Shown here piece after piece: positions 1 through 10,124 of a stretch of DNA of 32,486 nt (the first letter of the stretch is position 1; each line of letters begins with the position of its first letter). The translations under genes were made by a program, and so were the position numbers. A model generated the notes under the pieces. It was given only the letters and a program-made list of their open reading frames with translations. It did no database searches and was not told the origin of the DNA. This DNA comes from Physcia stellaris (lineage: Eukaryota > Ascomycota > Lecanoromycetes > Caliciales > Physciaceae), in assembly GCA_018902385.1 (NCBI GenBank), contig JABSSW010000095.1, positions 1 through 32,486 of the forward strand. Reading direction: 5' to 3'.

Positions 1-1529
1 CCTTCACTGCTGTCTTTACCGTTGACAGGTGTCGAAGATACCTGGTCTCCACCACTAGAACATCCTTCACCAGCATCTGCAGCAGGATAGCGAGCGGTCA
101 AAGGCTGGATAGTGGCATGGGTAGAAGCTATACCGTTGACATCGGTGCTCTGGGATGTAGAGGACTTTTGACTGTCTTGGTTGGTAGTAGCAGGGTCGGA
201 TTCCTCATTATCAAGGAGAGCAGCGGCTTTTGCTTCATCGGCAAGGATCGTCTCCCATTTCTTATTGATCTCCATACGAGATAGACCTTTGCGTCGCTGC
301 TCATTTCGAAAGGTCATCCACCGAGCACGCTCTTTTGAGACTTGAGGGGGACCCATTCGATTCCTTGGCTTCCTCGGCATGTCTGGAGGTATCCCAGCAT
401 AGAAGTAATTATATCCGCGATCATGTTGGTATCTATGGAATTCCGGTGCATAATGGCTCGGTATTTCTGCAGGAACGCCTAGCTTAGCCCGCTCAGCGGC
501 CTCATGCTGTCGATTTGATGGCAGTGGGGGGTCTTTTTTGGCTGGTTTGAACTTCTTTGGCTTTGAGGATGGGGAGTCTGGAGGCGGATCGAAGGCAAGA
601 GTCTCCATAGGCATAGCATCCTCTGGGGCCACGTCAGGCGAACAGACTGTAATAACCGGGGGTGGTAAGGGTTTTGCTTTTCCCTTGCCGCCTTGCCTTT
701 GCCCTTCGCAGGTGGCTTACGACCGCCAGTTTTGGCCTTACGCTTAGCGGCGGGTGGTGTGACCTCATCTGTTGATCGAGGTGGAGGAGTCAATGTAGAC
801 AAGGAGCTACTGTCGTTGCTGACGTTTGGTGGGACGGCATCTGTCGAAGCCGAGCCTAATGCTCCATTGCCTTCGACAAGAGGCAGGTCTGGCGCTCCAG
901 CTACTTCCCCAAAGCTATAATTGGTACATCAGATGCCTGGATGCTCACGGAAGCTGATTGTTCTTCTGGTACTGCCACTGGTTTGGGATCAACATCTTTG
1001 ATCTCATGACTGGCGGGCTTTCGAGAACCTTCGGGTGCTTCCATATTCACGGTAGCTGATTGTTCTTGAGCTATTGCCACCGGTTTGAGATCCAAATCGT
1101 TGATCACATGACTTGCGGCATCTGGTGATTCTTTGGGTATTTCCTTGGTCACCGAAGCCATATTCGGTAGCGCAGCTGCCACTCCAGTCGGGACTGCGAG
1201 GATCTCCGCAGCATGCGTGGCTTGAATTTGATTCAACGGTGTATCCCTCAATGTCTCGGTTGCTTCCTCAGTCACGGGAGCAGTGGTTGACGACGTGTTC
1301 GCCTCTTCAGCGGGGGCTACAACCGTGTCGCTAGGTGATGGCTTCTTCCGCTTTCTAGGAGGAGTGGCTGCTTTCTGCTCAAAGATGGCCTTAGGCTTAG
1401 GCTTCCGTTCCGATCGCCTAGGCGGCGCATCTCCAGTCCCATCATAGCAGGCGAAAACAGGCTCAAGCTCTAGATCCGGAGTGTTGGCGTGATTAGAGAC
1501 TCCGGACCACAGCCGAAGTCGGAATTCAT
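1..1529 (-). CDS. Uncharacterised basic, low-complexity protein, C-terminus beyond the left edge
   Basis: I do not recognise this protein. Read on the minus strand, a coherent but frame-interrupted coding sequence runs from about 1,529 to position 1. It is rich in Pro, Ser, Lys and acidic residues, with basic stretches near 1,330-1,420 (PPRRSERKPKPK, PPRKRKKPSP) and 690-760 (AAKRKAKTGGRKPPAKGKGK) that look like nuclear-localisation or DNA-binding tails. Around 950-1,150 it holds an imperfect 34-residue repeat (SHEIKDVDPKPVAV against SHVINDLDLKPVAI). The last part (1-480) looks more ordered, with a basic, tryptophan-containing segment (RARWMTFRNEQRRKG). Frame changes near 700, 900 and 1,470 resemble the indels of neighbouring genes. 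ATG 1,529 is a convenience start: the sequence could instead be the 3' part of the chromodomain gene just upstream. Confidence 0.5.
953..1150 (-). repeat. Imperfect 102-bp tandem repeat within a coding region
   Basis: Two copies begin at 953 and 1,055 with the same GCTGATTGTTCTT on the plus strand and stay alignable for about 95 bp, including GATCWCATGACT near the other end. The period of 102 bp is 34 codons, so the repeat keeps the minus-strand frame and expands a disordered Asp/Pro/Glu-rich segment. Confidence 0.8.
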
Positions 1530-1589
1530 GTCCGAATCCAGATCCGGACAGGGAGGGCTAGGAGAGGCAATGAAATAGTATTCACCAAC

Positions 1590-2222
1590 CTTTTCTATCT
1601 CGTTGTCACGGCCGCGCTTGGAGCCACGGCCAGTGACGGGCAGCGAGGAATGACGCTCTCACTACCGCGAGCGGAGCTTAAGTCGGATCCTGCAGTCTTC
1701 TTCTTGGAGGCAGTAAGATTTAGGGGCTGCACGGGCACGAGTCGTCCATCTCGCGCTTCAAGTCTTGGGCGAGCTCGCTTGTTCTCTTCGGTGAATTTAC
1801 GAAGGCGGTCTTGAGGGGACCCAGTCATCCCAGCTAGAAACGATTAGTGTCATGCACAGCAAAGCAGAAATAACTATGCTTCCGCCAAAAAGGCATAGGT
1901 GGAGAATACATTGGGGCAAATGCGCCTCCAGTGAAGTGGTTAGGGAAGTAGACGTGATATCCCGGGCCTTTGCCTGATTTCCACGAATATGAAGGAATGT
2001 CTGTAATGAAGGGAGCTACGGGGAGACAGCAAAACAATGAAGAGAAAAAGGGTGTACTTACGTATTCTTCCATCCTTTGTAATGCACACGGTAAAGCAAA
2101 GGAGTCTTCTTGTCATTAGGCTCGGCGTGCTTGTAATCAAGACCTTGGCTTCGTAAAGCAACTCGTGGTGAAAGCAGGACACGCTCGTCTTTAGCGTAAG
2201 CTGGAAGTACTGGAGGAGCCAT
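1590..2222 (-). CDS. EAF3: EAF3/MRG15-type chromodomain protein, N-terminal half; MRG domain not found
   Basis: EAF3 is a shared subunit of the NuA4 acetyltransferase and Rpd3S deacetylase complexes; its chromodomain reads methylated H3K36. Exon 1 (2,062-2,222) starts MAPPVLPAYAKDERV and carries the chromodomain ending VHYKGWKNT. An intron of about 228 nt (1,834-2,061; donor GTAAGT, branch CTAAT, acceptor TTTCTAG) leads to an exon with WDDWV and QDRLRKFTEENK. Family residues CFHHELLYEAKV lie in another frame than their flanks, so two small deletions (near 2,175 and 2,140) cancel. Extra C residues near 1,816 and 1,778 and a 2-nt change near 1,657 shift the frame again. Recognisable homology stops at RDNEIEK (1,590). 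The MRG domain that normally follows is not seen; an unrelated disordered sequence comes next. Confidence 0.8.
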
Positions 2223-4138
2223 TTCGTAGACTGAATTTAACTTCGCTGTTGCGGTTGGGTAGAAGTGAGATGTGTGAGGTCGTCTGTGAAGACGGATCTG
2301 ACAGAATGAAGATAGAGGAGTGGGCTTTGTGAGACAAGTCAGCCTGTAACGTTGTGGAAGCAAGAGCAAAGGTAGATTCGGAGCAGATGTAACAGAAGGA
2401 ATTTGGCAAGATATGGTAGTTGATAATCGTAATTCTTCAAGGTATCCAAGTTGTAAGTCGTTGATGAGGAAAAGAGAAGAAAGGGAGAGAGAGAGGAAGC
2501 GCAAAGATATACGAGTGACTGACAATTGGGGGCTGGAAGCTAGTAGTAACTCAACTGACTCACACTACCTGGTGTTGAGTGTTATTGTCCGTGGGTGAAT
2601 ATGTAGAAAGGTGTGTTCTGTGCAGGCTAAAAGTTGTGTTATAGCACTAGCGCCACGCTACGAACCCCCTTCTTCACCAATGCCCTCGATCCGTCAATAG
2701 ACCTCCAAGAAATGCTAGTGAATCATTTGAGGTCAATGGGGCGGACTAATTTTACTGCGATAGATCTAGCTATTGTCGACCATAAGATTCACGTTTTGGC
2801 GAGGCTTAACACTTTCACCCTTTCACCCTTTTCGAAGCTGGGACGGAACCGCCCAAGGAATCTTCCAAAACATCTCACAATCCACGGCGATGTAGAAAAA
2901 TAATGTATCTTTGGTTAACAAAGACGATCAAGTTTGAGATCGAAACTTGCAAGCAAACAAGAAATACATAATGACTTCTAGTGAATTCTAGATCTATGCA
3001 GAGGTACCACATACAATGCACAATGCCGACGGGACCACTTTTATAATTTGGATCCGTACAGATTGACTTAGCAGGCTTTCCCTTTGCGAGTTCATACTTA
3101 AGACAAACTTTCAATACCCCTCCTCCCCCTAAACACGGGCTGTCAGAAGAATCTCGATCCATGACCCGCTTCCTTAGATTATCGGACATAGCTCTGAAAC
3201 ACGTTTTGCCAGACCCCAAGCTGTGCCTCCTCGTCCAACTTTGCCCATAATGTCGCAAACTAAGGGCAGCAGCGACTTTGGGATCCGCAAGGATTGCGTC
3301 GAGGATCTGGTGTACAAGGTCTCTAGTCTCTGGCTGAAGTCTCAAATCCTGGCGTATTGGTTTGCTGGGGCCAATGACTATGATACCTGGAGAGGATGGT
3401 TATAATCTGGCTGATGTGACGAGCTGTTGTCTAAGGGTTCCAGAGACGACGAGGCAATATCTGTTTCCTTCTGCGTAGCTGTCGAACCTTCCATTATTAT
3501 CTGGCTAAAACTGAGTATTTCATGGACGGTCTACCTGATCGAGCTCCACCGTCCCCTTGAAATGATTTCCTAATAGGGTCTCTGAATGCCAGATTGGTAG
3601 ACATAGGTTTTTGTGGTTCTCTTCGGTCCATGTTGACCTGCTTGAGGTATTTGCTTGTCTATCCTTTATGCGAGAAAAGGCCAAGAAGGAGTATTTAGGC
3701 TGTTGGTGTGGCTTCTATGGTTTATTTGCTGCGTATCATGACAGTCACAGCTTTAGAAAGTCAACTGGGTGAATGACACCGATCTTCGTCACAACTCACA
3801 AAAGACTACATTATCTGCGTCAAATAACAGCATCATCACTCGGGTGGCAGGCCACCTCATGACACTGTCCAACAGAGGAACGTAGGGCGTTGTCGTAGCT
3901 TCAGGAAGAGACGTCAGTGCAAATTAGTTCACATCAAACGCAAGACTTACACATGGAAGGTGCAGTAAATAGCTGCTTAATCATTATCTTACTCTGGCAA
4001 CATCTCTATTTTTTCTGGTGCTGCTAAAGTATTGTTAGGAATCTGGGTAGGAATCAGAAGGTCTCCGTCTACAATGAAAGGAGGCAGTTACTAAATCTGT
4101 ATAAGCTTTCGTCTGATCTCGTGAGAGGTGAGCTGGTC
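2223..4138. other. Region without a recognised gene
   Basis: Positions 2,223-2,600 are the upstream region of the EAF3-type gene, with a pyrimidine-rich tract on its coding strand near 2,455-2,505 typical of fungal promoters. One minus-strand open frame (2,875-3,345) is listed separately with low confidence. I see no conserved protein or RNA gene in 3,420-4,138. Confidence 0.5.
2875..3345 (-). CDS. Possible hypothetical protein (156 codons)
   Basis: This is an uninterrupted minus-strand frame from ATG 3,345. Its first half looks protein-like (LVHQILDAILADPKVAAALS, probably helical), followed by a Cys-containing basic section and a hydrophobic C-terminus that may be chance reading of AT-rich 3' sequence. 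The frame is also open for some distance upstream without a clear splice acceptor. No family is recognised. It may be part of an intron-containing gene or a fortuitous ORF. Confidence 0.25.
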   Translation of the reverse strand: MRLQPETRDLVHQILDAILADPKVAAALSLRHYGQSWTRRHSLGSGKTCFRAMSDNLRKRVMDRDSSDSPCLGGGGVLKVCLKYELAKGKPAKSICTDPNYKSGPVGIVHCMWYLCIDLEFTRSHYVFLVCLQVSISNLIVFVNQRYIIFLHRRGL

Positions 4139-5053
4139 TCAAGGTAGTGCACACTTGGTGACCTCCGCATACTCCTCATCGATAACGACACCATCGACGA
4201 TCTCCTTCTTCGCCCCCATCTGACAGATACTGACCTTCTCAATACGAAAGTCTTTAGCCCACTCAAATTCTCGGAACTCTTCTAGCAAAGCTCTAGCATC
4301 GATTTTCCGACTCCGCGTTATTCTTTTCCATGACCGGTCACTTTAGCACGAAATTTGGTCTTCGCATAGAGAGAGTGTTCACAATCGTCGCGTGAAGCAG
4401 TAGCGGACGGTTGTCTAGCACCAGGAGATTCTTGCATATGAAAAGCGTCACGCAATGCTGTCGCAAAAGGCTGTAGACGGGATGTTGGATGTAAGGGAAA
4501 GTATAGAGGATGGAGGTCTTGGATGGGTTGTGCATGCTTTCTAGCCCAACCATTGATACCTTCAGAGGCGGCGCTGACGGATCAGGTTCCCGAACTTGGG
4601 CTGCGGTGCCCATTTCCAACTCGGTTTTGCGGCTGCCACTTTGTTGTTAGGGTTTTTGCAGAGAGCCGATCGAACATTCCGCGGCTTTTGCCTCTACTGG
4701 TTGAGGTGGGGGTACAGATTTTCCTGAGCATCTCGACGAGATCGTGAAGAGCGTAACAGAACGCAGGCAGCTTTAATCTGTTCTTCGGTGGCGAGCTGCA
4801 TAACGCCTAGAGTTAGATGGATGGTGCCAATGGGCCGTATCGCCTTCGGCGGGACGTCATGGGTGCTCGTCACAGACGCAGCAAAATCTTGTAGAAAGCT
4901 GCAGCTGCGGCTTTGAGTGCTGAGTAACAAGTGGAAGACAAAGAAAATGTCATGTCCAGTCGAGCTGCGGGCATGATGATATCAGTTTGCACTTGCTTGA
5001 TTATCTTCGAGGCGAGAGGTTGATGTCGATCCTGGGTTAGGCGAGTCTCCCAT
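4139..5053 (-). CDS. 2H phosphoesterase superfamily protein (AKAP7/ASCC1-like), frame-interrupted
   Basis: The 2H family includes RNA ligase-like and cyclic phosphodiesterase proteins with two HxT/S motifs. Both are visible: HLTL within IRPIGTIHLTLGVMQLA (codons 4,808-4,819) and HATI within DNRPLLLHATIVN (about 4,380-4,400). The order fits the AKAP7-like family: a HFLCLPLVT strand near 4,940, first H motif, helix EEQIKAACVLLRSL, the segment SAPPLKVSMVGLESM near 4,560, second H motif, and the C-terminal part REFEWAKDFRIEKVSICQMG ending at TGA 4,139-4,141. These pieces lie in several frames, so multiple indels or unseen small introns break the gene. The start at 5,053 (MGDSPNPGS) is tentative. 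The fungal role is uncertain; RNA repair or processing is an inference from the superfamily. Confidence 0.7.
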
Positions 5054-5637
5054 GTGCATGAATCTGAACGAGTCTTATCGAGTGGATTTATGTCTACTCT
5101 GAGGGAATTGGTATTGAGGAATGGGGTGAAACGATTCGGTAGAAAGCTTGCTAGAAGGTGTGACGTTTCCTTATAGCCCAATAGGCTACTGCGACGATCG
5201 CCGCAACAGATCTCGCCTACAAACTATCCCCATTGGCATCTTAATTCCCGATGGCGTAGCAGTGGTGGTCTTGTGGGTGGTTTTAATAATGCCGAGTGGT
5301 GTAGCGAAAGGAGAGAGGCTCGCGCTTCGCTCCTAATTGAGGACTAGGACCCCTGCAATGCGAACATTTACGAGAAGAAATATGTAGGGTCAAATGCAGG
5401 GTGCCAGTCTAGAGCACGACAGATACATGCGGCTCAAGTGCTCAATGTTTGGATCTCAATGTTCAAGGGCACTTTACCCCCACCCGTGATACGCCACGAG
5501 CAGGTTTCTTCGACCAGAAACCACAGAGGCTGCCTGTAATCGCAGTCTATCCCAACCGAGAATGTTAACCTATCCCATAGCTTCCTATTCCCGAAGACCG
5601 TAAAGTGCCGCTCAATATGCCTCAGCTTTGAAAACTC
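5054..5637. other. Intergenic region between two minus-strand genes
   Basis: This holds the upstream region of the phosphoesterase gene and the 3' flank of the YPD1-type gene. Short frames are present on both strands, but none has recognisable protein character. Confidence 0.5.
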
Positions 5638-6244
5638 CTAATCCTGGTAGAAACGCTTCAAGACCTTCTCTGCCTCTTGTATTCCTTCTTCACGTCGCCG
5701 AGTGTTGACATGATAGGTCGATGCATTGGGCATCGCTTTTGTTGGTCGTAGAGCCGTGCTCATCTTTGAGCCCCATAGTGTTGGATTTTCTCGCATGAGT
5801 CCTTGACCTTTGTCAATCCGAGCGTTGCGGAAGAGCCTTTGAGGAAGTGGCCCAGTGAGCTGAGCTCATCGAGATCTGTGTTGCCTTTCAAAGCGGATCA
5901 ATATCAGTACAGAGTTGATAGCGGGAGAGCGAAGCCGAGATAATCTTGATAATGACATGGATTTGCTTACAGCGCCTTGTCCATGCTTTTGAATGTCTGT
6001 TCGGCTTGATCCAAAGAACCCAAAGACGATGCCTTTCGAGAATTCGCGCTCCCTTTCATCGTCATCCATCTCGAGGATCTGCTCAAAGGTTGCTATATCG
6101 ATGCTATCACCCAGGTCTGAGAGGGCAAGGGAGCCCGATTCGGACTGGCTGCGGTGTCAGCGCCCAAATCCCTGCTGTGCATGCATATGCATTCTTTCGG
6201 CCTACGTACTCGGTCTCCGGCTGACTCGCTTTGCGACTCGCCAT
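5638..6244 (-). CDS. YPD1: Histidine-containing phosphotransfer (HPt) protein, YPD1 type
   Basis: YPD1 relays phosphate between sensor histidine kinases and the response regulators SSK1 and SKN7 in osmotic and oxidative stress signalling. Exon 1 (6,210-6,244) encodes MASRKASQPET. Intron 1 (6,149-6,209, donor GTACGT) leads to exon 2 with DSIDIATFEQILEMDDDE and the helix FSKGIVFGFF. Intron 2 is about 5,885-5,970. Exon 3 contains the HPt signature SSLGHFLKGSSATLGL; the phosphorylated His codon is 5,847-5,849. The protein ends AEKVLKRFYQD at TAG 5,638-5,640. An extra G near 6,010 shifts the frame within GFFDQAEQ, and at least two further indels occur between 5,660 and 5,800. The junction of exons 2 and 3 does not stay in phase as read. 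The identification is firm; the exact protein is not. Confidence 0.85.
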
Positions 6245-8117
6245 TTCGTTTTTGTTGTTCCAAACACCTCTGTTTTTGTGTAGTGTATGGTTGTTGATCA
6301 GAGGAATGTTGGCAGTAATCACCGGGTCGCGAACAAAGGACTTTCCATGAAGCGGCAGCGAACTTTGATTGGGTGCCCTCCGGTAACTCGTAAGACCGGG
6401 AGTACAGTACTGAAGATGGTGGGAAGTCCGGTAGGTGCCTGAGCTTGAGAGCAAGGGTCTCGAGCTTGGTGTAAGCAAGGGACTTGAAGCTGCCATCCGG
6501 CTTAGAGCTGGCAAAGCATAAAAGGGTAGGGTCTGAATGCGATAAACTTACTGGAAGCGCTTCATAGAAGGCCACTTGTGGTCGATTGCAGATACCAAGA
6601 TAAGTCTGAGTTGATGGACCTAGGTTATCAAAGGGAAGACGGCTGAGTAAGAATGCTCCGGGATTGCGGTCGGAGTGCACAGACTGAGCAGGACTATGGG
6701 CGCCTTTATATGCACTGAATGAATAGTTCGCGGACAACGAAGAGTTACGGCAATGGAGGGTGGAGTAAGGGTGTTGTTTCCAAGTGGTGCTCTCCTCATC
6801 AAGAAATCATCGAATCAGGGTCTCCCGCCGCAGCGACCAAATCACCCTCTAAATCCAACACTATGGTGCCTCCTCGACCGGGATGAGCAGACACTAAATC
6901 AGCAGGCAAAACCGCCATCGGACGCATGAAATCATAGGCTTGGAAAGCTAGTCAGTCAGTGGGTCTGTTGCTCGCATCGAAATTCTACGCCCAAGGTTCT
7001 AGTTCGCTATCCATGGAGTCCATAACTTGCATCAACACGAGTTCACATCTATTAGGATTGACGTGTTCAACCCAGCTATCCTGCGACAGTCGTATATTTA
7101 TAAGAAAGCGCCAATTATAGAAAGATCATCTTCACGAAAGCTTCTTTTAGTCATACTTCGTGGAGGTACCTCATAATCGCAGGGTCCAACGCACTACCAA
7201 ATGATATGCTTATGCAATTCGGAACGAAACCACGAAAGTACGGACCAATTGGCGACGGCAAGAGGCCGGTTCCGACAGTTCTCAGGGGATTAATTCTTTG
7301 GTGATTGCGCTGAGGATGACGGTCAGCGAGAAAGCACCAAAACAAACGTCACCTCTGATGTCGTTGTGCGTCTGAGGACCTAGGCTCGAAAAAGACAGTG
7401 GTCCAGACCGTTCTCTCCAAAGCTCCTTCACGACTTCGTTCACGACGAGATCCTCTGCCCACCAAGCACCTCATCGCCCGATTCACAGTGGTGGGTATGG
7501 CTAGGTGCGGAACAGTCGGCAGCTGGACTCCAGACCGGGTTGATGAACACCTTCAGCCATGTCCAGCACGTGGAGAACAGCCACCACACGAGGTCCGCGT
7601 GTGGAACAATTGAGCCGTGAGAGAAACATCTGAGGATTCAGCTTCCAGCTAGAAGATGGCGCTGTCGATCACCAAAACTTGGGGATTGGGGTTGTTCGGT
7701 AGCCATCTTAATCAGCCCCAAGACGAAAACCTAGGTCCATTTTCAGTAAGGCCTATGTTTGGGAACCTCAAGGCCTCGAACATTCCATCTGGGCCGTTCG
7801 GATCCCACACAGAAAAGGATACAGTGAGACAATGAGGTCAACGACCGCCACGTCAATTTACTGTGATAAGATCAATCCAAGGGAGTGAGTCCGCTGACGG
7901 CCACGGCACGATGCAGCACAGACGTAGAATCTCGGGAGAATTGTGATATCAGTGGACGAATTGAACAAACCTCCGACTGAGCCACCCGGCCAATATCCAG
8001 TGCAATTATTCTACAAGGTATGACTTAAAAATCCCACGCTCGTTCTTTCGAGGCCTAGATGCAACGCCAATCCATGCAGAGCTTGTCAAACACGAAGAAC
8101 TGCTCCCACCCTAACAT
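6245..8117. other. Region without a recognised gene, upstream of the YPD1-type gene
   Basis: On the minus strand, just before the YPD1 start, a CA-rich stretch (6,245-6,300) looks like a fungal 5' leader. A minus-strand frame at 6,093-6,737 is open but overlaps this leader and the YPD1 exons in another frame, so I do not call it. The remaining frames to 8,117 are short and lack recognisable motifs. No tRNA was found. Confidence 0.5.
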
Positions 8118-9766
8118 TTACGAAGTGACTTTATGGATCGACTCAGCGAGGCGTTCCGTTGCCGGACGTGATACCAGCCACGGATATTCTCCCGTCTTTG
8201 GTAGTGTAAACCGAAAGTTCTGATAGTGTAATCAGTGACTAAATCGTTGCGAGACACCAAGACTTGACGTACTCCTTTGCTAGAATCTCCATTTGCTGAG
8301 GCGTAAGCCCTGTGTAGGCGAACATGCCAATCTGTAGCTCTATCAGTCATCGATAATGCAAGTAATTGGTCCATCATGCAGACCTGTGAGGTGATGTGGC
8401 TCCAATCGTGTTTGCTTCCAAGGTCTTCAAGGTTTTCCTTCAGTAGAGCTCGCATGCTGGGATGATGCGGTCGGCAATCCTTGACTTCACCTAACCATTG
8501 CTTGTTAAGGCTTGGATCGTTGAGGATTTCTGCGGCAATCCGGGCATGGACGGGAGGATTGGAATATAGTGGCCGAACGAGGATTTTGATTTGCGAGTCC
8601 ACTCGCTTCTCCTCTGCCGAGTCGCAGACTATCGAGAAAGCCCCCACCCGCTCGCCATAGAGTCCCTGCATCGGTCAGCGGGTGACTATTTTCTGGACAT
8701 CGTATGAAGGCCTCATACCATGTTCTTGGCAAAGCTTTGGGCCAGGCATAGCTGATGGCCCTGTGCAACAAAGTGTCTTACAGGGAAGGCATCTCGGTCA
8801 GTATCACCACTGGCAAACCCTTGATATGCCATATCAAAGAAGGATAATGCTTTTTTCTTTGACGACATCGCTGATCTGCTTCCATTGATTTTCCGTGGGA
8901 TCGATGCCTGTAGGGGTTGTGGGCACAAGCATAATAGCAATACAAGGCTTCCTTCCGGTGCGCTTTTGAGATCCGCTACCATACCCTCGAAGTCTAGCCC
9001 AATAGTGTCTTTATTATAATACCGGTACTTCTCAACTTGGAGACCCGAGTCTTTAAAGACTGCATTGTGGTTCGCCCAGCTCGGAGTGGGAATATAGATT
9101 TTCTTCGAAGGGTAAAAACGAGCAAGGAATTCGCCGCCGATTCGCAGGGCGCCAGTGCCTGATATTGACTGTGATTGACCAGCCTGTCATCCTTAATAAC
9201 GTTGGAGCCAGAACTGTAGGCTAGGACAGCGGCAGCTTTGTAAATGAGGGTACACCAGTGATACCGGCATATTCCTTATCCAAATTGGCGTTGAGGACTT
9301 TTTGTTCTGCTGCTTTGACCGAGGGCAAAACGTAGGGCTTCCCCTTGTCATCGCCTGAAGTAGCACGGTTAGGTAAGGCGGAGACGCTAGGTAAAGGAAA
9401 GCGTACGATATGCCCCTACTCCTAGATTGATCTTCTCCCCAAAGCTATCGGCCTTGAAAGCTTCTGTTATACCTAAGATGAATGTCAGCACTGTGTTGTA
9501 GGTGTAACTTCAGTCAACGCTTACCCAAGATAGCCTACAGATCGATAGATGATCAGTCATGCTACGATGAGCTGTTGCGGGCTTACTCACGTCCTGCAGC
9601 AAGGTTAGATATCAGTAAAGTCAATTCCTTGAAAGGTGTAGCAGGGCGGGCTTACCGGAGGTCCTTGAGGAACGTTTGCCCATGTGGAAGCAGGCCTTGT
9701 AGCGACTATTTTGTACAACGCTCCTCGAGAGGGCAATTGGCGCGTAGCAATTCTAATGGACTGCAT
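8118..9766 (-). CDS. AAT1: Aspartate aminotransferase, mitochondrial; microexons and many indels
   Basis: This PLP enzyme interconverts aspartate and 2-oxoglutarate with oxaloacetate and glutamate. Exon 1 (9,656-9,766) encodes 37 residues starting [15 protein letters not shown], a basic mitochondrial presequence, and ends VPQGPP. Introns at 9,594-9,655, 9,535-9,590, 9,473-9,524 and 9,357-9,406 delimit a 3-nt exon (9,591-9,593), a 10-nt exon (9,525-9,534) and an exon with [20 protein letters not shown]. Later parts include [33 protein letters not shown] and SFAKNM; the PLP lysine codon is 8,725-8,727. Further introns: 8,666-8,718, 8,332-8,383 and 8,220-8,272. The stop is TAA 8,118-8,120. About eight to ten indels occur (for example near 9,236, 9,175, 8,938, 8,914, 8,853, 8,478, 8,463 and 8,156), several of which cancel in sum. 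Residue conservation is otherwise high, which favours sequence error over old decay. Confidence 0.92.
9525..9593 (-). other. Two microexons (3 nt and 10 nt) of the aminotransferase gene
   Basis: On the minus strand exon 1 ends CTCCG and is followed by GTAAGC...CTGATATC...CTGCAG, then GAC, then GTGAGT...TGACTGAT...CTGTAG, then GCTATCTTGG, then GTAAGC...TTAG. Splicing gives the family sequence [13 protein letters not shown] with Asp supplied by the 3-nt exon at 9,591-9,593. Each intron is 52-62 nt with consensus ends and a branch-like CTGAT or CTGAC. Confidence 0.8.
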
Positions 9767-10124
9767 TGTGATGATGGAGATCAGACGAATGTTTCGACGA
9801 GGATGAATGATTTCGTAGAGACGCGATTTTCTGAAGCTGTCCAGCTAGAGGCCGGGAGATTAAGCGGCCGCACCCGATGGAAATTTTGCCGGTTTTGAAC
9901 CCTGAGCGCCAAGCCCCTTGAGCTCAATGAGATGGCCAATCAACGTCTGCATCCAAAACCTCACGTATTCGCCGAAAAGAATTGTCTTCCTGCCAGCTGA
10001 ACGCAAACTGCTTCGTTTACAAGGTACAGAGTGCTCGACGCTTCAGGAATCGGCGATCTTCACGACCCCCCGCCATTGACTTCCATGGACTGAGTCCACG
10101 TGCGGCGCCGCCACGTCCCGAAAG
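9767..10124. promoter_or_regulatory. Divergent promoter between the aminotransferase and MNN11 genes
   Basis: These 358 bp separate the minus-strand aminotransferase start from the plus-strand MNN11 start, so they must hold both promoters. A NotI-like GCGGCCGC palindrome lies near 9,865. No specific factor site can be assigned with confidence. Confidence 0.6.

Noticed and set aside
6093-6737. Minus-strand ORF of 214 codons
   Set aside because: It overlaps YPD1 exons and intron in another frame and otherwise covers a CA-rich 5' leader; no recognisable protein features.
7398-7613. Plus-strand ORF of 71 codons, and a nearby frame starting about 7,655
   Set aside because: Short, without motif, neighbour context or splice structure to support them.
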